Positions 1 through 6,593 of a stretch of 11,994 bases of DNA are shown piece by piece. The position numbers were made by a program, and so were the translations under genes. The first letter of the stretch is position 1. The number at the start of each line of letters is the position of its first letter. This DNA comes from Pseudomonadota bacterium (lineage in GTDB: Bacteria > Pseudomonadota > Gammaproteobacteria > Burkholderiales > Thiobacillaceae): NCBI GenBank assembly GCA_021780975.1, contig JAJXXS010000010.1, forward strand, positions 1-11,994. Reading direction: 5' to 3'. A model generated the notes under the pieces. The model was not told where the DNA came from. It was given only the letters and a program-made list of their open reading frames with translations, and did not search any database.

Positions 1-1
1 G

Positions 2-337
2 CGCCTGGGCCCCGCCATCGAGCGGCACCCGCGTTTCCCGCGTCGGGTCAACGCCGGCTTCGTCCAGGTGGTGGACCGCCATGCCCTGCGCCTTCGCGTG
101 TACGAGCGCGGCGCGGGCGAAACGCTCTCCTGCGGCAGCGGCGCGTGCGCCGCGGCGGTGGCCGCCGTCATGCACGGCTGGGCCGACAGCCCGATGAACA
201 TCGCCACGCGCGGCGGCGTCCTCACCCTACGCTGGGCGGGCGAGGGCTGTTCCGTGTTCCTGACCGGGCCGGCCGTGACCGTATTTGAAGGCACTATCGA
301 TTTAGCAACCCTGCAAACTCCCCTGATAACCCCATGA
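2..337 (+). CDS. dapF: Diaminopimelate epimerase, C-terminal part (5' end outside window)
   Basis: DapF interconverts LL- and meso-diaminopimelate in the cytoplasm, giving the precursor of lysine and of the peptidoglycan cross-link. The reading frame is open from base 2, so the gene starts upstream and only the last 111 residues are here; full-length family members have about 275. The fragment opens with the family stretch LGPAIERHPRFPRRVNAGF and then ERGAGETLSCGSGACAAA. The Cys in LSCGSG (codon at 131-133) is the position of the second catalytic Cys of the two-cysteine racemase mechanism. The GTG at 68 is an internal Val codon, not a start. The stop overlaps the next ATG by 4 nt (334-337), which suggests translational coupling. 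The assignment is firm; only the N-terminal half, with the first catalytic Cys, cannot be checked. Confidence 0.95.
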   Translation, partial: RLGPAIERHPRFPRRVNAGFVQVVDRHALRLRVYERGAGETLSCGSGACAAAVAAVMHGWADSPMNIATRGGVLTLRWAGEGCSVFLTGPAVTVFEGTIDLATLQTPLITP

Positions 338-975
338 CCGACCAAATTGCCGACTACCTGCGCCAGCATCCCGAATTTTTCAATCAGCACGCCGAACTGC
401 TGGCGGAATTGCGCATCCCGCATCCGCATGGCACCCATGCCGTGTCCATCACCGAACGCCAGGTCATGGCCCTGCGTGACAAGGCGCGCCTGCTGGAAAA
501 CAAGCTGGCCGAGCTGATCCAGTTCGGCGAGGAGAACGACGGGATTTCGGAAAAGATGCACCGCCTCTCGCTGAGCCTCATTGCCGCGCCAGATCTCGTC
601 ACCCTGCTGGGCGCGCTCAACTCCCATCTGCAGGATGGTTTCGGCGTGCCGCACAGTGCGGTGCGGCTGTGGGATGCGCATGTTACGGAAGACCTGCCTG
701 TCTTGGCACCGGTGAGCGAAGGCTTGCGCGCCCAGGTCGACACCCAGCGCCGCCCGGTATGTGGGGCCCTGCCCTATGCCGAGGCCGCTTCCTGGTTTGG
801 CGAGATCGCCCCGCATCTGCGTTCCTTCGCGACCATCCCGCTGCGCGAGGAGCGCACCCATGGGCTGCTCATTCTCGCTTCCGAGGAGCCGCGCCGCTTT
901 TATCCGGAGATGGGCACCCTCTACCTTGAGCGTCTGGGGCAGCTGATAGGCGCGGCCGTGGCGCGCATGACGTGA
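334..975 (+). CDS. DUF484 family protein (YigA-like, GAF-like fold)
   Basis: This 213-residue cytoplasmic protein belongs to the DUF484 family, whose biochemical role is not established. The N-terminus carries the hallmark HPEFFNQHAELLAELRIPH (residues 12-30), followed by the SITERQVMALRDKARLLE helix, probably a coiled coil (about 38-65). The C-terminal half has a GAF-like ending: HGLLILASEEPRRFYPEMGT followed by YLERLGQLIG. Start ATG 334 overlaps the dapF stop (ATGA) and its own stop overlaps the xerC GTG (GTGA, 972-975). The gene is therefore locked between dapF and xerC, the same place as yigA in Escherichia coli. The long-standing neighbourhood suggests a link to XerC or the cell-division period, but that is inference from context only. 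Confidence 0.93.
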   Translation: MTDQIADYLRQHPEFFNQHAELLAELRIPHPHGTHAVSITERQVMALRDKARLLENKLAELIQFGEENDGISEKMHRLSLSLIAAPDLVTLLGALNSHLQDGFGVPHSAVRLWDAHVTEDLPVLAPVSEGLRAQVDTQRRPVCGALPYAEAASWFGEIAPHLRSFATIPLREERTHGLLILASEEPRRFYPEMGTLYLERLGQLIGAAVARMT

Positions 976-1850
976 ACGCGGATATCGCCGACTATCTTGA
1001 GCATCTCTCCGCCGAGCGGCGCCTGGCGCATCGCACCGCGGAGAGCTATGCGCGCGATCTGGCGCTGCTGGAAGCGGAAGCCGCGGAAGTTGCCCTGCGC
1101 GACCTGGACGTGCCGCACATCCGCCTGTATCTCGCGCGCCTGCACAGCCGCGGCCTGGCACCGCGCAGCCTTGCCCGCATTCTGTCTGCCTGGCGCGGCT
1201 TTTACCGCCACGCCTGCCGCCGCCTGGGCTATGCCGTCAATCCCTGCCTGGGTTTGCGGGCACCGAAGCTGAGGCGTGCCTTGCCGGAAGTGCTCGCGCC
1301 TGACGACTGCGCGCAACTGCTCGATCGTCAGGCAGAAGATGCGCTTGAGGTGCGCGACGCCGCCATGTTTGAGCTGTTTTATTCCTCGGGCCTGCGGCTG
1401 TCGGAGCTTGCGGAGCTGGATCTTGCGCGGCTGGATTTGCTCGAGGGCGAGGTCACCGTCACCGGCAAGGGCGGCAAGACCCGCATCGTGCCGGTGGGCA
1501 CCAAGGCGCGCACCGCGCTGGAACGCTGGCTGGCGCAGCGGGCCTCCCTCGCGGACGTTGCGCAGGCCGCCGTGTTTCTCAATCGCCGCGGCGGCAGGCT
1601 GACGCCGCGCAGCATCCAACTGCGGCTCGACCGCTGGGCGCGCAAGGCGGGACTGGCGAGCCATGTGCATCCGCACCTGCTGCGCCATTCCTTCGCCACC
1701 CACGTGCTGCAGTCGTCGGGCGATCTGCGCGCCGTGCAGGAGATGCTGGGGCATGCCAGCCTGTCCGCGACCCAGGTCTACACGCACCTGGATTTCCAGC
1801 ATCTGAGCCGTGTTTACGATGCCGCTCATCCGCGCGCCAAGAAAAAATAG
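972..1850 (+). CDS. xerC: Tyrosine recombinase XerC
   Basis: XerC acts with XerD at the dif site near the terminus to resolve chromosome dimers. The 292-residue protein has an N-terminal SAM-like DNA-binding domain (about 1-90) and a C-terminal catalytic domain. The catalytic residues are all visible: R142 in SSGLRLSEL, K166 in TGKGGKTR, H235 and R238 in HPHLLRHSFATH, H261 in LGHASLSATQ, and nucleophile Y270 in QVYTHL. Their spacing matches E. coli XerC (R148, K172, H240, R243, H266, Y275). The start is GTG 972, overlapping the DUF484 stop by 4 nt; the N-terminus begins just before the family helix, so no better start is needed. The position after dapF-DUF484 favours XerC over XerD or a phage integrase. 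Nothing suggests mobility. Confidence 0.95.
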   Translation: MNADIADYLEHLSAERRLAHRTAESYARDLALLEAEAAEVALRDLDVPHIRLYLARLHSRGLAPRSLARILSAWRGFYRHACRRLGYAVNPCLGLRAPKLRRALPEVLAPDDCAQLLDRQAEDALEVRDAAMFELFYSSGLRLSELAELDLARLDLLEGEVTVTGKGGKTRIVPVGTKARTALERWLAQRASLADVAQAAVFLNRRGGRLTPRSIQLRLDRWARKAGLASHVHPHLLRHSFATHVLQSSGDLRAVQEMLGHASLSATQVYTHLDFQHLSRVYDAAHPRAKKK

Positions 1851-1906
1851 GGCTGGCGCGGAACCCCTGGGCACATCGCGCGTCGTTTCTGTAGCCATTT
1901 TTTTGC

Positions 1907-1912
1907 AGGAGA
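1907..1912 (+). promoter_or_regulatory. Ribosome binding site AGGAGA for the Dsb-like gene
   Basis: AGGAGA lies 5 nt before ATG 1918. It decides the start: the same frame has an earlier ATG at 1810, inside xerC, but that one would place the signal peptide more than 30 residues into the protein. Confidence 0.8.
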
Positions 1913-1917
1913 GTTTC

Positions 1918-2487
1918 ATGTCACGTTTCTTGCGCCCCTTTTGCGCCCTGCTGCTTGGGGCAATGCTGTTCACCGGCACTGCCCGCGCTGCCGCGCCGGG
2001 GGTGGCCGACCGGCTGCTGGCGGGCATGGAGCAGGCCACTTTCATTGCCGAAGGGCACGGCAGCAGCGTGCTGTGGATATTCTTCGACCCCAACTGTCCT
2101 TACTGCCACAAGGTCTACGAACGCCTGCGCCCCTGGGTCGGGAAGGACAACCTGCAGTTCCGCTGGGTGCCGGTGGGCATGCTGACCTCCACCAGCGAAG
2201 GCAAGGCGGCGGCACTGCTGCAGGCCAAGGATCGTCTGGCAGCCTTGCATCAGAGTGAAAGCGATTTCAATTTCAGCGCCCAAGGGCCGGGCGGCGGCAT
2301 CGCACCGGCCACGCGCATCGCCGGCAAGACCCGCATGGATCTGCAGGCCAACCTGTCCCTGCTGCAGGGCGAGAACATCAACGGCGTGCCGCTTCTGCTG
2401 TTGCGCAGGCGCGACGGCAGCGGACGGCTGTTCATCGGTGCGCCCACGCCGGCACAGCTCGCGGAGATGCTGCGCGACGTGCGCTAG
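1918..2487 (+). CDS. Exported thioredoxin-fold thiol:disulfide oxidoreductase, DsbC/DsbG-like
   Basis: The predicted product has 189 residues. Residues 1-25 form a signal peptide (MSRFLRPFCA, a hydrophobic core, then TARAA), so it should act in the periplasm. A thioredoxin-like domain follows, with FFDPNCPYCHKVYERL carrying the redox pair C60-C63. The cis-proline loop is NGVP (P158), with Val before the Pro where DsbC and DsbG usually have Thr. The CPYC motif is that of DsbG. DsbC and DsbG have an N-terminal dimerisation domain and about 235-250 residues; here mature sequence runs almost directly into the thioredoxin fold, so the dimerisation module is absent and the protein may be a monomer. 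It follows xerC by 67 nt that contain a T7 tract (1898-1904), so it may have its own promoter. Isomerase, reductase or oxidase activity cannot be decided from sequence. Confidence 0.85.
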   Translation: MSRFLRPFCALLLGAMLFTGTARAAAPGVADRLLAGMEQATFIAEGHGSSVLWIFFDPNCPYCHKVYERLRPWVGKDNLQFRWVPVGMLTSTSEGKAAALLQAKDRLAALHQSESDFNFSAQGPGGGIAPATRIAGKTRMDLQANLSLLQGENINGVPLLLLRRRDGSGRLFIGAPTPAQLAEMLRDVR

Positions 2488-2518
2488 CCGCCCTCACGCC
2501 AGGGGAAGGCGGGCTAGC
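2483..2518. repeat. Inverted repeat at the convergent gene junction, possible weak terminator
   Basis: GCTAGCC (2483-2489) and GGCTAGC (2512-2518) are exact reverse complements. With a one-base bulge the stem extends by GCC/GGC (2490-2492 with 2508-2510), leaving a 15-nt loop. The left arm includes the TAG stop of the Dsb-like gene. It sits between two convergent genes, where a two-way terminator would be expected, but no T-run follows on either strand, so intrinsic termination is doubtful. The rest of 2488-2573 shows nothing else I can name. Confidence 0.35.
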
Positions 2519-2573
2519 TCATGCGTCAAGCCGGTGTTCTGCCGCACGTAGGTAGGGTTCTTCCCAACGGGTT

Positions 2574-3605
2574 TTAGCGCGTGCTGCGGAATTTATCGTA
2601 GCGCGCGGCGCCAGCGCTGCCGTCGATAAACTGCGGCAGCACCGCTTCCAATGCGGCGGGCTGAAAATCGAATGCAGTCGGCGTGGCGCCCCGGCAGATG
2701 TTGTCGGTGAGCATGGCGTAGTAATTGTCGCGCGTCATGAGGGGGCGGCCGGGCTTGAATTCCATTGCCCAGGCCTGGAGGTAAGAGAGCCAGGGGCCGA
2801 GGCGTATGATGCGCGCGCGCTTGCCCAGGTTGTGCGCCACCATCTGCACCAATTCCTCCAGCGTGTAGATGCGCGGGCCGCACAAGTCATAGGTCTGCCC
2901 ATGAGTGGCGGAGTTTTCCAGGCTGTCGGCAAAGGCACGCGCCACATCTTCCACGTACACTGGCTGGAAGCGCGCTCCTGCGCTGGCGAGGGGCAGTACG
3001 GGGAAGAGCTTCACCAGTCCGGCGAAGAGATTGAGAAAGCTGTCACCGCGCCCGAAGATGACGGAGGGGCGGAACACGGTGACGGCGAGGCCGTAGCCGT
3101 GGATGAATTTGGGGCCATTCAAATACCAGTTGGGATCGTCGCGATGCGGGAGCGCGGCCTCGCGCACGATGGCCTCGCCTATGCCCTTGGAGCGCTGATA
3201 GGCGGAACGGGACACCGGATCTGCCCCCAGCGCGCTCATGTGCAGGAGGCGCGCAACGCCCGCTGCGCCGCAGGCATGCACCACCTGGCGCGGCAGTTCT
3301 ACGTGCGCTCGCTGGAAGTCGCCGCGCCGCGCTGTAGGCTTGTCCTGGCGCCCGTGCGTCTCTTCATGCAGGATGCCGACCAGATTGATGACCGCATGCA
3401 TGCCGCCGAACTGGCGCACAAGCTCGTGTTCGTCGTGCACGTCGGCTTCCACCACCTCGACGGTGGGCAGCAGAATCAGTTCCTTCGCCTGCTCGCGTCG
3501 TCTCGTCAGCACGCGCACGCGCTTGCCGCGGCTCACCAGCTGATTGACGAGGGCGCGGCCTACGAAGCCCGAACCTCCCAGAATGCAGACGTTGTCGATC
3601 GCCAT
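2574..3605 (-). CDS. NAD(P)-binding atypical SDR, complex I NDUFA9-like family
   Basis: This 343-residue Rossmann-fold protein belongs to the extended/atypical short-chain dehydrogenase superfamily. The N-terminus has the nucleotide-binding loop ILGGSGFVGRALVNQL (GGSGFVG at 10-16). S124 in LLHMSALGAD and the pair Y136/K140 in SAYQRSK occupy the SDR catalytic positions. FRPSVIFGRGDSFLNLFAGL (178-197) and the later YDLCGPRIYTLEELV are typical of the bacterial homologues of the mitochondrial complex I NDUFA9 subunit. Bacterial members are not complex I subunits as far as known, and their substrates are unknown. A segment of about 15 residues (DDPNWYLNGPKF, near 156-167) sits between the catalytic helix and FRPSVIFG and looks like an insertion. 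It is downstream of the DUF938 gene by 69 nt on the same strand and probably co-transcribed. I see no clear ribosome binding site. Confidence 0.88.
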   Translation of the reverse strand: MAIDNVCILGGSGFVGRALVNQLVSRGKRVRVLTRRREQAKELILLPTVEVVEADVHDEHELVRQFGGMHAVINLVGILHEETHGRQDKPTARRGDFQRAHVELPRQVVHACGAAGVARLLHMSALGADPVSRSAYQRSKGIGEAIVREAALPHRDDPNWYLNGPKFIHGYGLAVTVFRPSVIFGRGDSFLNLFAGLVKLFPVLPLASAGARFQPVYVEDVARAFADSLENSATHGQTYDLCGPRIYTLEELVQMVAHNLGKRARIIRLGPWLSYLQAWAMEFKPGRPLMTRDNYYAMLTDNICRGATPTAFDFQPAALEAVLPQFIDGSAGAARYDKFRSTR

Positions 3606-3674
3606 GAGTATTGTGCGTCAGCCTATGAAAGCCGCCATTTTATGCGGAGCGGGGCGGCACGGGGGCGCGTGGCT

Positions 3675-4268
3675 TCAAGCTTGGCGCCGCCACACCAGGC
3701 AGCGGTTGTTGGCCGGCATGGCGCGGTCTTCTACCAGGCTCAGCCCGGCATGCCGCGCCAGGGCGTCCACTGCCTCAAAATCGCGGATGGCCGAGCGCGG
3801 GTCGCGCGATTTCAGCCAATCGTCGAAGCGCGCATTGCTTTCCGAGGTATAGCGGCCGCCGTAGTTGAACGGGCCATAGACCACCAGCAGGCCGCCCGGT
3901 GCCAGCACCGCGGGCAGGCCGGCGAAGAAGTCCTGCACGCGCTCCCAGGCCATGATATGCAACGTATTGGCAGTGAACACCGCGTCTGCCGGCGCGACCG
4001 GCCAGGGGCGAGCGGCCACGTCCAGTTCCACGGGTGGCAGCACATTGGGCAGGCCGGCTTCGGCAAGCCACTGCTGGATGCCGTCATGGTGGACAGACAG
4101 GTCGCTGGTCTGCCAGGCGAGATGGGGCAGGGCGGCACCGAAATACACCGCGTGCTGGCCGGTGCCGCTGCCGATTTCCAATACGCGCCGTACGCCGGCG
4201 AAATGATCGTGCAGCACGGCGAGGATGGGTTCGCGGTTGCGTTCGCAGGACTCGCTGTGTGGCTTCAT
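3675..4268 (-). CDS. DUF938 family SAM-dependent methyltransferase
   Basis: The 197-residue protein is a class I SAM-dependent methyltransferase of the DUF938 family, whose substrate is not known. The N-terminal CERNREPILAVL (8-19) is the family signature. The SAM-binding motif I is RVLEIGSGTGQHAVYF (28-43), and the later motifs include TANTLHIMAWERVQDFF and LAPGGLLVVYGPFNYGGRYT. There is no signal peptide, so it is cytoplasmic. The start ATG (4266-4268) overlaps the stop of the upstream lytic transglycosylase gene by 4 nt (ATGA), suggesting coupled translation. No functional link between the two is evident beyond that. Length is ordinary for the family and nothing looks broken. Confidence 0.92.
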   Translation of the reverse strand: MKPHSESCERNREPILAVLHDHFAGVRRVLEIGSGTGQHAVYFGAALPHLAWQTSDLSVHHDGIQQWLAEAGLPNVLPPVELDVAARPWPVAPADAVFTANTLHIMAWERVQDFFAGLPAVLAPGGLLVVYGPFNYGGRYTSESNARFDDWLKSRDPRSAIRDFEAVDALARHAGLSLVEDRAMPANNRCLVWRRQA

Positions 4269-6202
4269 GGGCGTGTGTCGGTCTGGGTGTCGGGACGCGC
4301 TGGGATGATGCCCAGGCGGGCTTTCAGGAGCGCCGAGTCGCGCGTGTCGAAGCGGCGCGCATAGAACATGGCGTTGTTCATGACCTTTTTCACGTAGTCG
4401 CGGGTTTCCTGGAAAGGTATGGTGTCGATGTAGATGGTTGCGTCGAGCGGGCGGTCGGCCTGCCAGCGGCGCGCGCGCGCCGGACCGGCGTTGTAGCCGG
4501 CGGTGGCCAGCACCGGCTGGTTGGAGAGGCCGTCCAGGGCGTAGCGCAGATAATACGTGCCGAAGCGCAGGTTGGTGTCGAGATCATGCGTGCTGCTGGC
4601 GTGAAAATCGCCCAGGCCTAGGCGGCGGGCGATCCAGCGCGCGGTTGCCGGCATGATCTGCATCAGCCCCAGCGCCCCCACATCTGAGCGGGCGCGCAGG
4701 GTGAAGCGGCTTTCCTGGCGCATCAGGCCGTACACCCAGGCCGGGTCGAGCTGGTATTCGGCGGCATAGCGCATGGCTTCTTCGCGGTACGGTGCCGGGA
4801 ACAGCAGCTTGTAATTCTTCAGTGTCTGCGTCTTGCCTGCGGTGTAGATGGCGCGGTCGTACCAGTCGGCGAGGCGCGCCAGCTCTGCGGCAGCGAGCAG
4901 GTGCTCGTCGTCGAAGCCGCGGATCGCCCAGTTCCACTCCCCGGTGGCCTCGAAGCGCAGGCCCAGGTTCCAAAGTGTGAGAGCGCGGATGATGCCAGGG
5001 TCATGGGCCACGCTGTCGATGGCTGCTGGCTGCGGCTTGGCTTCCGGGGGCGAGGCCGCCTCCACGGTCTCGCCGAGTTCCTCGCCCGCCAACTGGCCGT
5101 AGTAATCCGGGGTGCGGGCCAGGCCGGCGAACAGGCGGTTGGCCGCCGCCTGGGCGCCACGCTTCTGGTAGGCGCGTGCCAGCCAATAGCGCCACTCCGG
5201 CTGGCTCTGCAATGACGACGGCAGGTCATGTATGGCGGATTCCAGCGCCGCCCAGTTTTCCGCGCGCAGGGCGGCGCGGGCGCGCCAGGTCTTTTGGTAA
5301 TCGTTCTGCACACCCGCGCCTGCGCGAGCGAACCAGGCCTGGGCTGCGGCATCGTGCTGGCGCGCCGCCTGCACCGCCACCTGGGCCCAGGCTGCGGCGC
5401 GCGTGCCCGGGGGCCAGGCGCGTGCGTGTCGCCCCAGCCAGTCCGCGCTCGCCTGCGGGTCGAGGAGAGCCTCGCGCGTCAAGGCGTAGAGCGCCACTTC
5501 GCGTGCGCCCCGCCCAGGGTGGCGCTGTCGCGCGAGCGTGGCGAGGTAGGCTGCGGGCGATCTCTGTGCGCGCTGGATCAGGCGGTCGACGTTGGCGCCT
5601 TCACGTCCCAGGTAGTCGGCTACGCTGCGCGCCACCTCCGGGTGGTCCGCCAGCAGGGCCAGGCGCAGGCGCTGCCAGACATCGTCGCGATCCAGCAGGC
5701 CGTCTGCGCGCATGGCGCGGAAGAGGGGGGTGCAGGACGAGGGCAGGTCGTCGGCGCTGAACCACAGCGGGCGGGCGTTGCGCAGAACGCCACGCTGGCC
5801 GCTCGCGAACTGGGCCTGATACTCATAGCAGCGCAGCGTGAGATTCGGTTCCACCAGCCTGGGGTATTCCGCCAGATACGCCGGCCAGAGCGCGCGCCGT
5901 CCTAGGTCGTTCAGCCAAATGGCGCGCAGACGCTGTGCCAGCCAGGTGCCGTGGTGGGCGGCTAGGTAATCGCTGATCGCGCGGTCATCGCCGGGATCCT
6001 GCGACAGGCGCCAGAATTGCAGGTAGGGCGCAAGCACGTAGTCACGTCCCACTGCCGCGGCGGCGCTCTCGAAGGCGCGGGGATCGTGGGCGAGATAGGC
6101 CGCGTGCGCGCGCAGAAAGGCATCGGCATCGTCGGCGCGGGCGTGCAGTGTCACTGCGAGCAGCAACAACCCCCCCCACCACCAGCCCAAACGACGTGCC
6201 AT
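4265..6202 (-). CDS. slt: Soluble lytic murein transglycosylase (Slt70 family)
   Basis: This periplasmic enzyme cleaves the MurNAc-GlcNAc bond of peptidoglycan, leaving a 1,6-anhydro end; 645 residues is the expected size for Slt70. Residues 1-23 are a signal peptide (MARRLGWWWG, hydrophobic core, cleavage near ARA-DD). Residues about 25-460 are the Ala/Arg-rich helical superhelix (U and L domains). The C-terminal lysozyme-like domain starts near 475, with catalytic E497 in YGLMRQESRF, then GALGLMQIMPATA (509-521) and ATAGYNAGPARA (566-577). ATG 6202 is the first start after an in-frame TGA four codons upstream, which fixes the start, although no clear Shine-Dalgarno is visible. Codons 9-11 contain a run of eight G on the coding strand. 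First gene of a probable slt-DUF938-SDR operon. Confidence 0.95.
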   Translation of the reverse strand: MARRLGWWWGGLLLLAVTLHARADDADAFLRAHAAYLAHDPRAFESAAAAVGRDYVLAPYLQFWRLSQDPGDDRAISDYLAAHHGTWLAQRLRAIWLNDLGRRALWPAYLAEYPRLVEPNLTLRCYEYQAQFASGQRGVLRNARPLWFSADDLPSSCTPLFRAMRADGLLDRDDVWQRLRLALLADHPEVARSVADYLGREGANVDRLIQRAQRSPAAYLATLARQRHPGRGAREVALYALTREALLDPQASADWLGRHARAWPPGTRAAAWAQVAVQAARQHDAAAQAWFARAGAGVQNDYQKTWRARAALRAENWAALESAIHDLPSSLQSQPEWRYWLARAYQKRGAQAAANRLFAGLARTPDYYGQLAGEELGETVEAASPPEAKPQPAAIDSVAHDPGIIRALTLWNLGLRFEATGEWNWAIRGFDDEHLLAAAELARLADWYDRAIYTAGKTQTLKNYKLLFPAPYREEAMRYAAEYQLDPAWVYGLMRQESRFTLRARSDVGALGLMQIMPATARWIARRLGLGDFHASSTHDLDTNLRFGTYYLRYALDGLSNQPVLATAGYNAGPARARRWQADRPLDATIYIDTIPFQETRDYVKKVMNNAMFYARRFDTRDSALLKARLGIIPARPDTQTDTRP

Positions 6203-6349
6203 GAAAGCAGCATATCATGGCGACGGCCCCCTTTTCGGGGCTTCCAGGAGCATGACCGGCGGGATCCGGGGCGCGACCTTACAAGGCAATGAAATCCTCG
6301 CGACCTGGGCTATGCTTCAAGTGCGTTTCACAACCTCAAGGAGATAAAA
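6203..6349. other. Divergent intergenic region between slt and the DUF2892 gene
   Basis: These 147 nt must hold promoters for both flanking genes. A small hairpin can form from GCCCC (6226-6230) and GGGGC (6237-6241) around CTTTTC; because it lies upstream of both genes it is unlikely to be a terminator for either. TATGCT at 6311-6316 is a weak -10 candidate for the + strand gene, but no matching -35 is visible at the right distance. No convincing coding sequence is present. Confidence 0.4.
6338..6343 (+). promoter_or_regulatory. Strong ribosome binding site AAGGAG of the DUF2892 gene
   Basis: AAGGAG is followed by ATAAAA and ATG 6350 (6-nt spacing). The near-consensus site and A-rich spacer stand out from the weak sites of most neighbours and fix the start of this very short gene, suggesting efficient translation. 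Confidence 0.85.
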
Positions 6350-6544
6350 ATGCTGCAAAACGTCGGCGGCGTGGACCGCGTCATCCGCATCGTAGTTGGC
6401 CTCGCACTCATCGCTTGGGTTCTTTTCGCGCACGGTCCGAGGTGGGCCTGGATAGGGGTGCTGCCGCTGGCCACCGGCCTGATAGGCTGGTGTCCCGCCT
6501 ACTTGCCTTTCGGCATCAAGACCTGCTCGACCAAGCATTCCTGA
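6350..6544 (+). CDS. DUF2892 small inner-membrane protein
   Basis: The product has only 64 residues: MLQNVGGVDRVIRIVVG leads into a first membrane helix (about 12-28), then a short polar turn (HGPRW), a second helix (about 32-47) and the family ending GLIGWCPAYLPFGIKTC. C48 and C59 are the conserved cysteines. This is the DUF2892 domain also found as the membrane half of the rhodanese YgaP in E. coli. Function as a stand-alone protein is not established; a link to sulfide, thiocyanate or persulfide handling has been suggested for YgaP only. It is a single-gene unit, divergent from slt, with a strong ribosome binding site and its own terminator. Confidence 0.9.
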   Translation: MLQNVGGVDRVIRIVVGLALIAWVLFAHGPRWAWIGVLPLATGLIGWCPAYLPFGIKTCSTKHS

Positions 6545-6560
6545 GGGCAGGCGCACACCG

Positions 6561-6588
6561 AAAACCCCGCAGGGCCCGCGGGGTTTTT
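6561..6588. terminator. Bidirectional rho-independent terminator
   Basis: AAAACCCCGC (6561-6570) and GCGGGGTTTT (6578-6587) form a perfect 10-bp stem around the 7-nt loop AGGGCCC. T5 follows on the + strand and the A-run gives U residues on the - strand. It lies 16 nt after the DUF2892 stop and just beyond the stop of the convergent TolC-family gene, so it can end both transcripts. Confidence 0.92.
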
Positions 6589-6593
6589 CATTT

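Noticed and set aside
972..1850. xerC as an integrase of a mobile element
   Set aside because: Its place behind dapF and DUF484, coupled starts and XerC-like residue spacing show the housekeeping recombinase; no attachment repeats or phage genes are near.
1810..1917. Upstream in-frame ATG that would extend the Dsb-like protein by 36 residues
   Set aside because: It lies inside xerC without a ribosome binding site and would bury the signal peptide; AGGAGA before ATG 1918 explains the start.
1851..1917. Possible terminator behind xerC (imperfect GGCT/AGCC dyad and T7 at 1898-1904)
   Set aside because: The arms are only 4-5 bp with long loops, so the T-run alone does not make a convincing intrinsic terminator.
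921..2093. 390-codon open frame on the - strand over xerC
   Set aside because: The + strand has every XerC catalytic residue; the antisense product has low-complexity Gln/Arg/Ala character and no domain.
2832..4364. 510-codon open frame on the + strand, antisense to the SDR and DUF938 genes
   Set aside because: The opposite strand holds two genes with full family motifs in this span. The long antisense frame has no recognisable domain and is a by-product of high GC content and codon bias.
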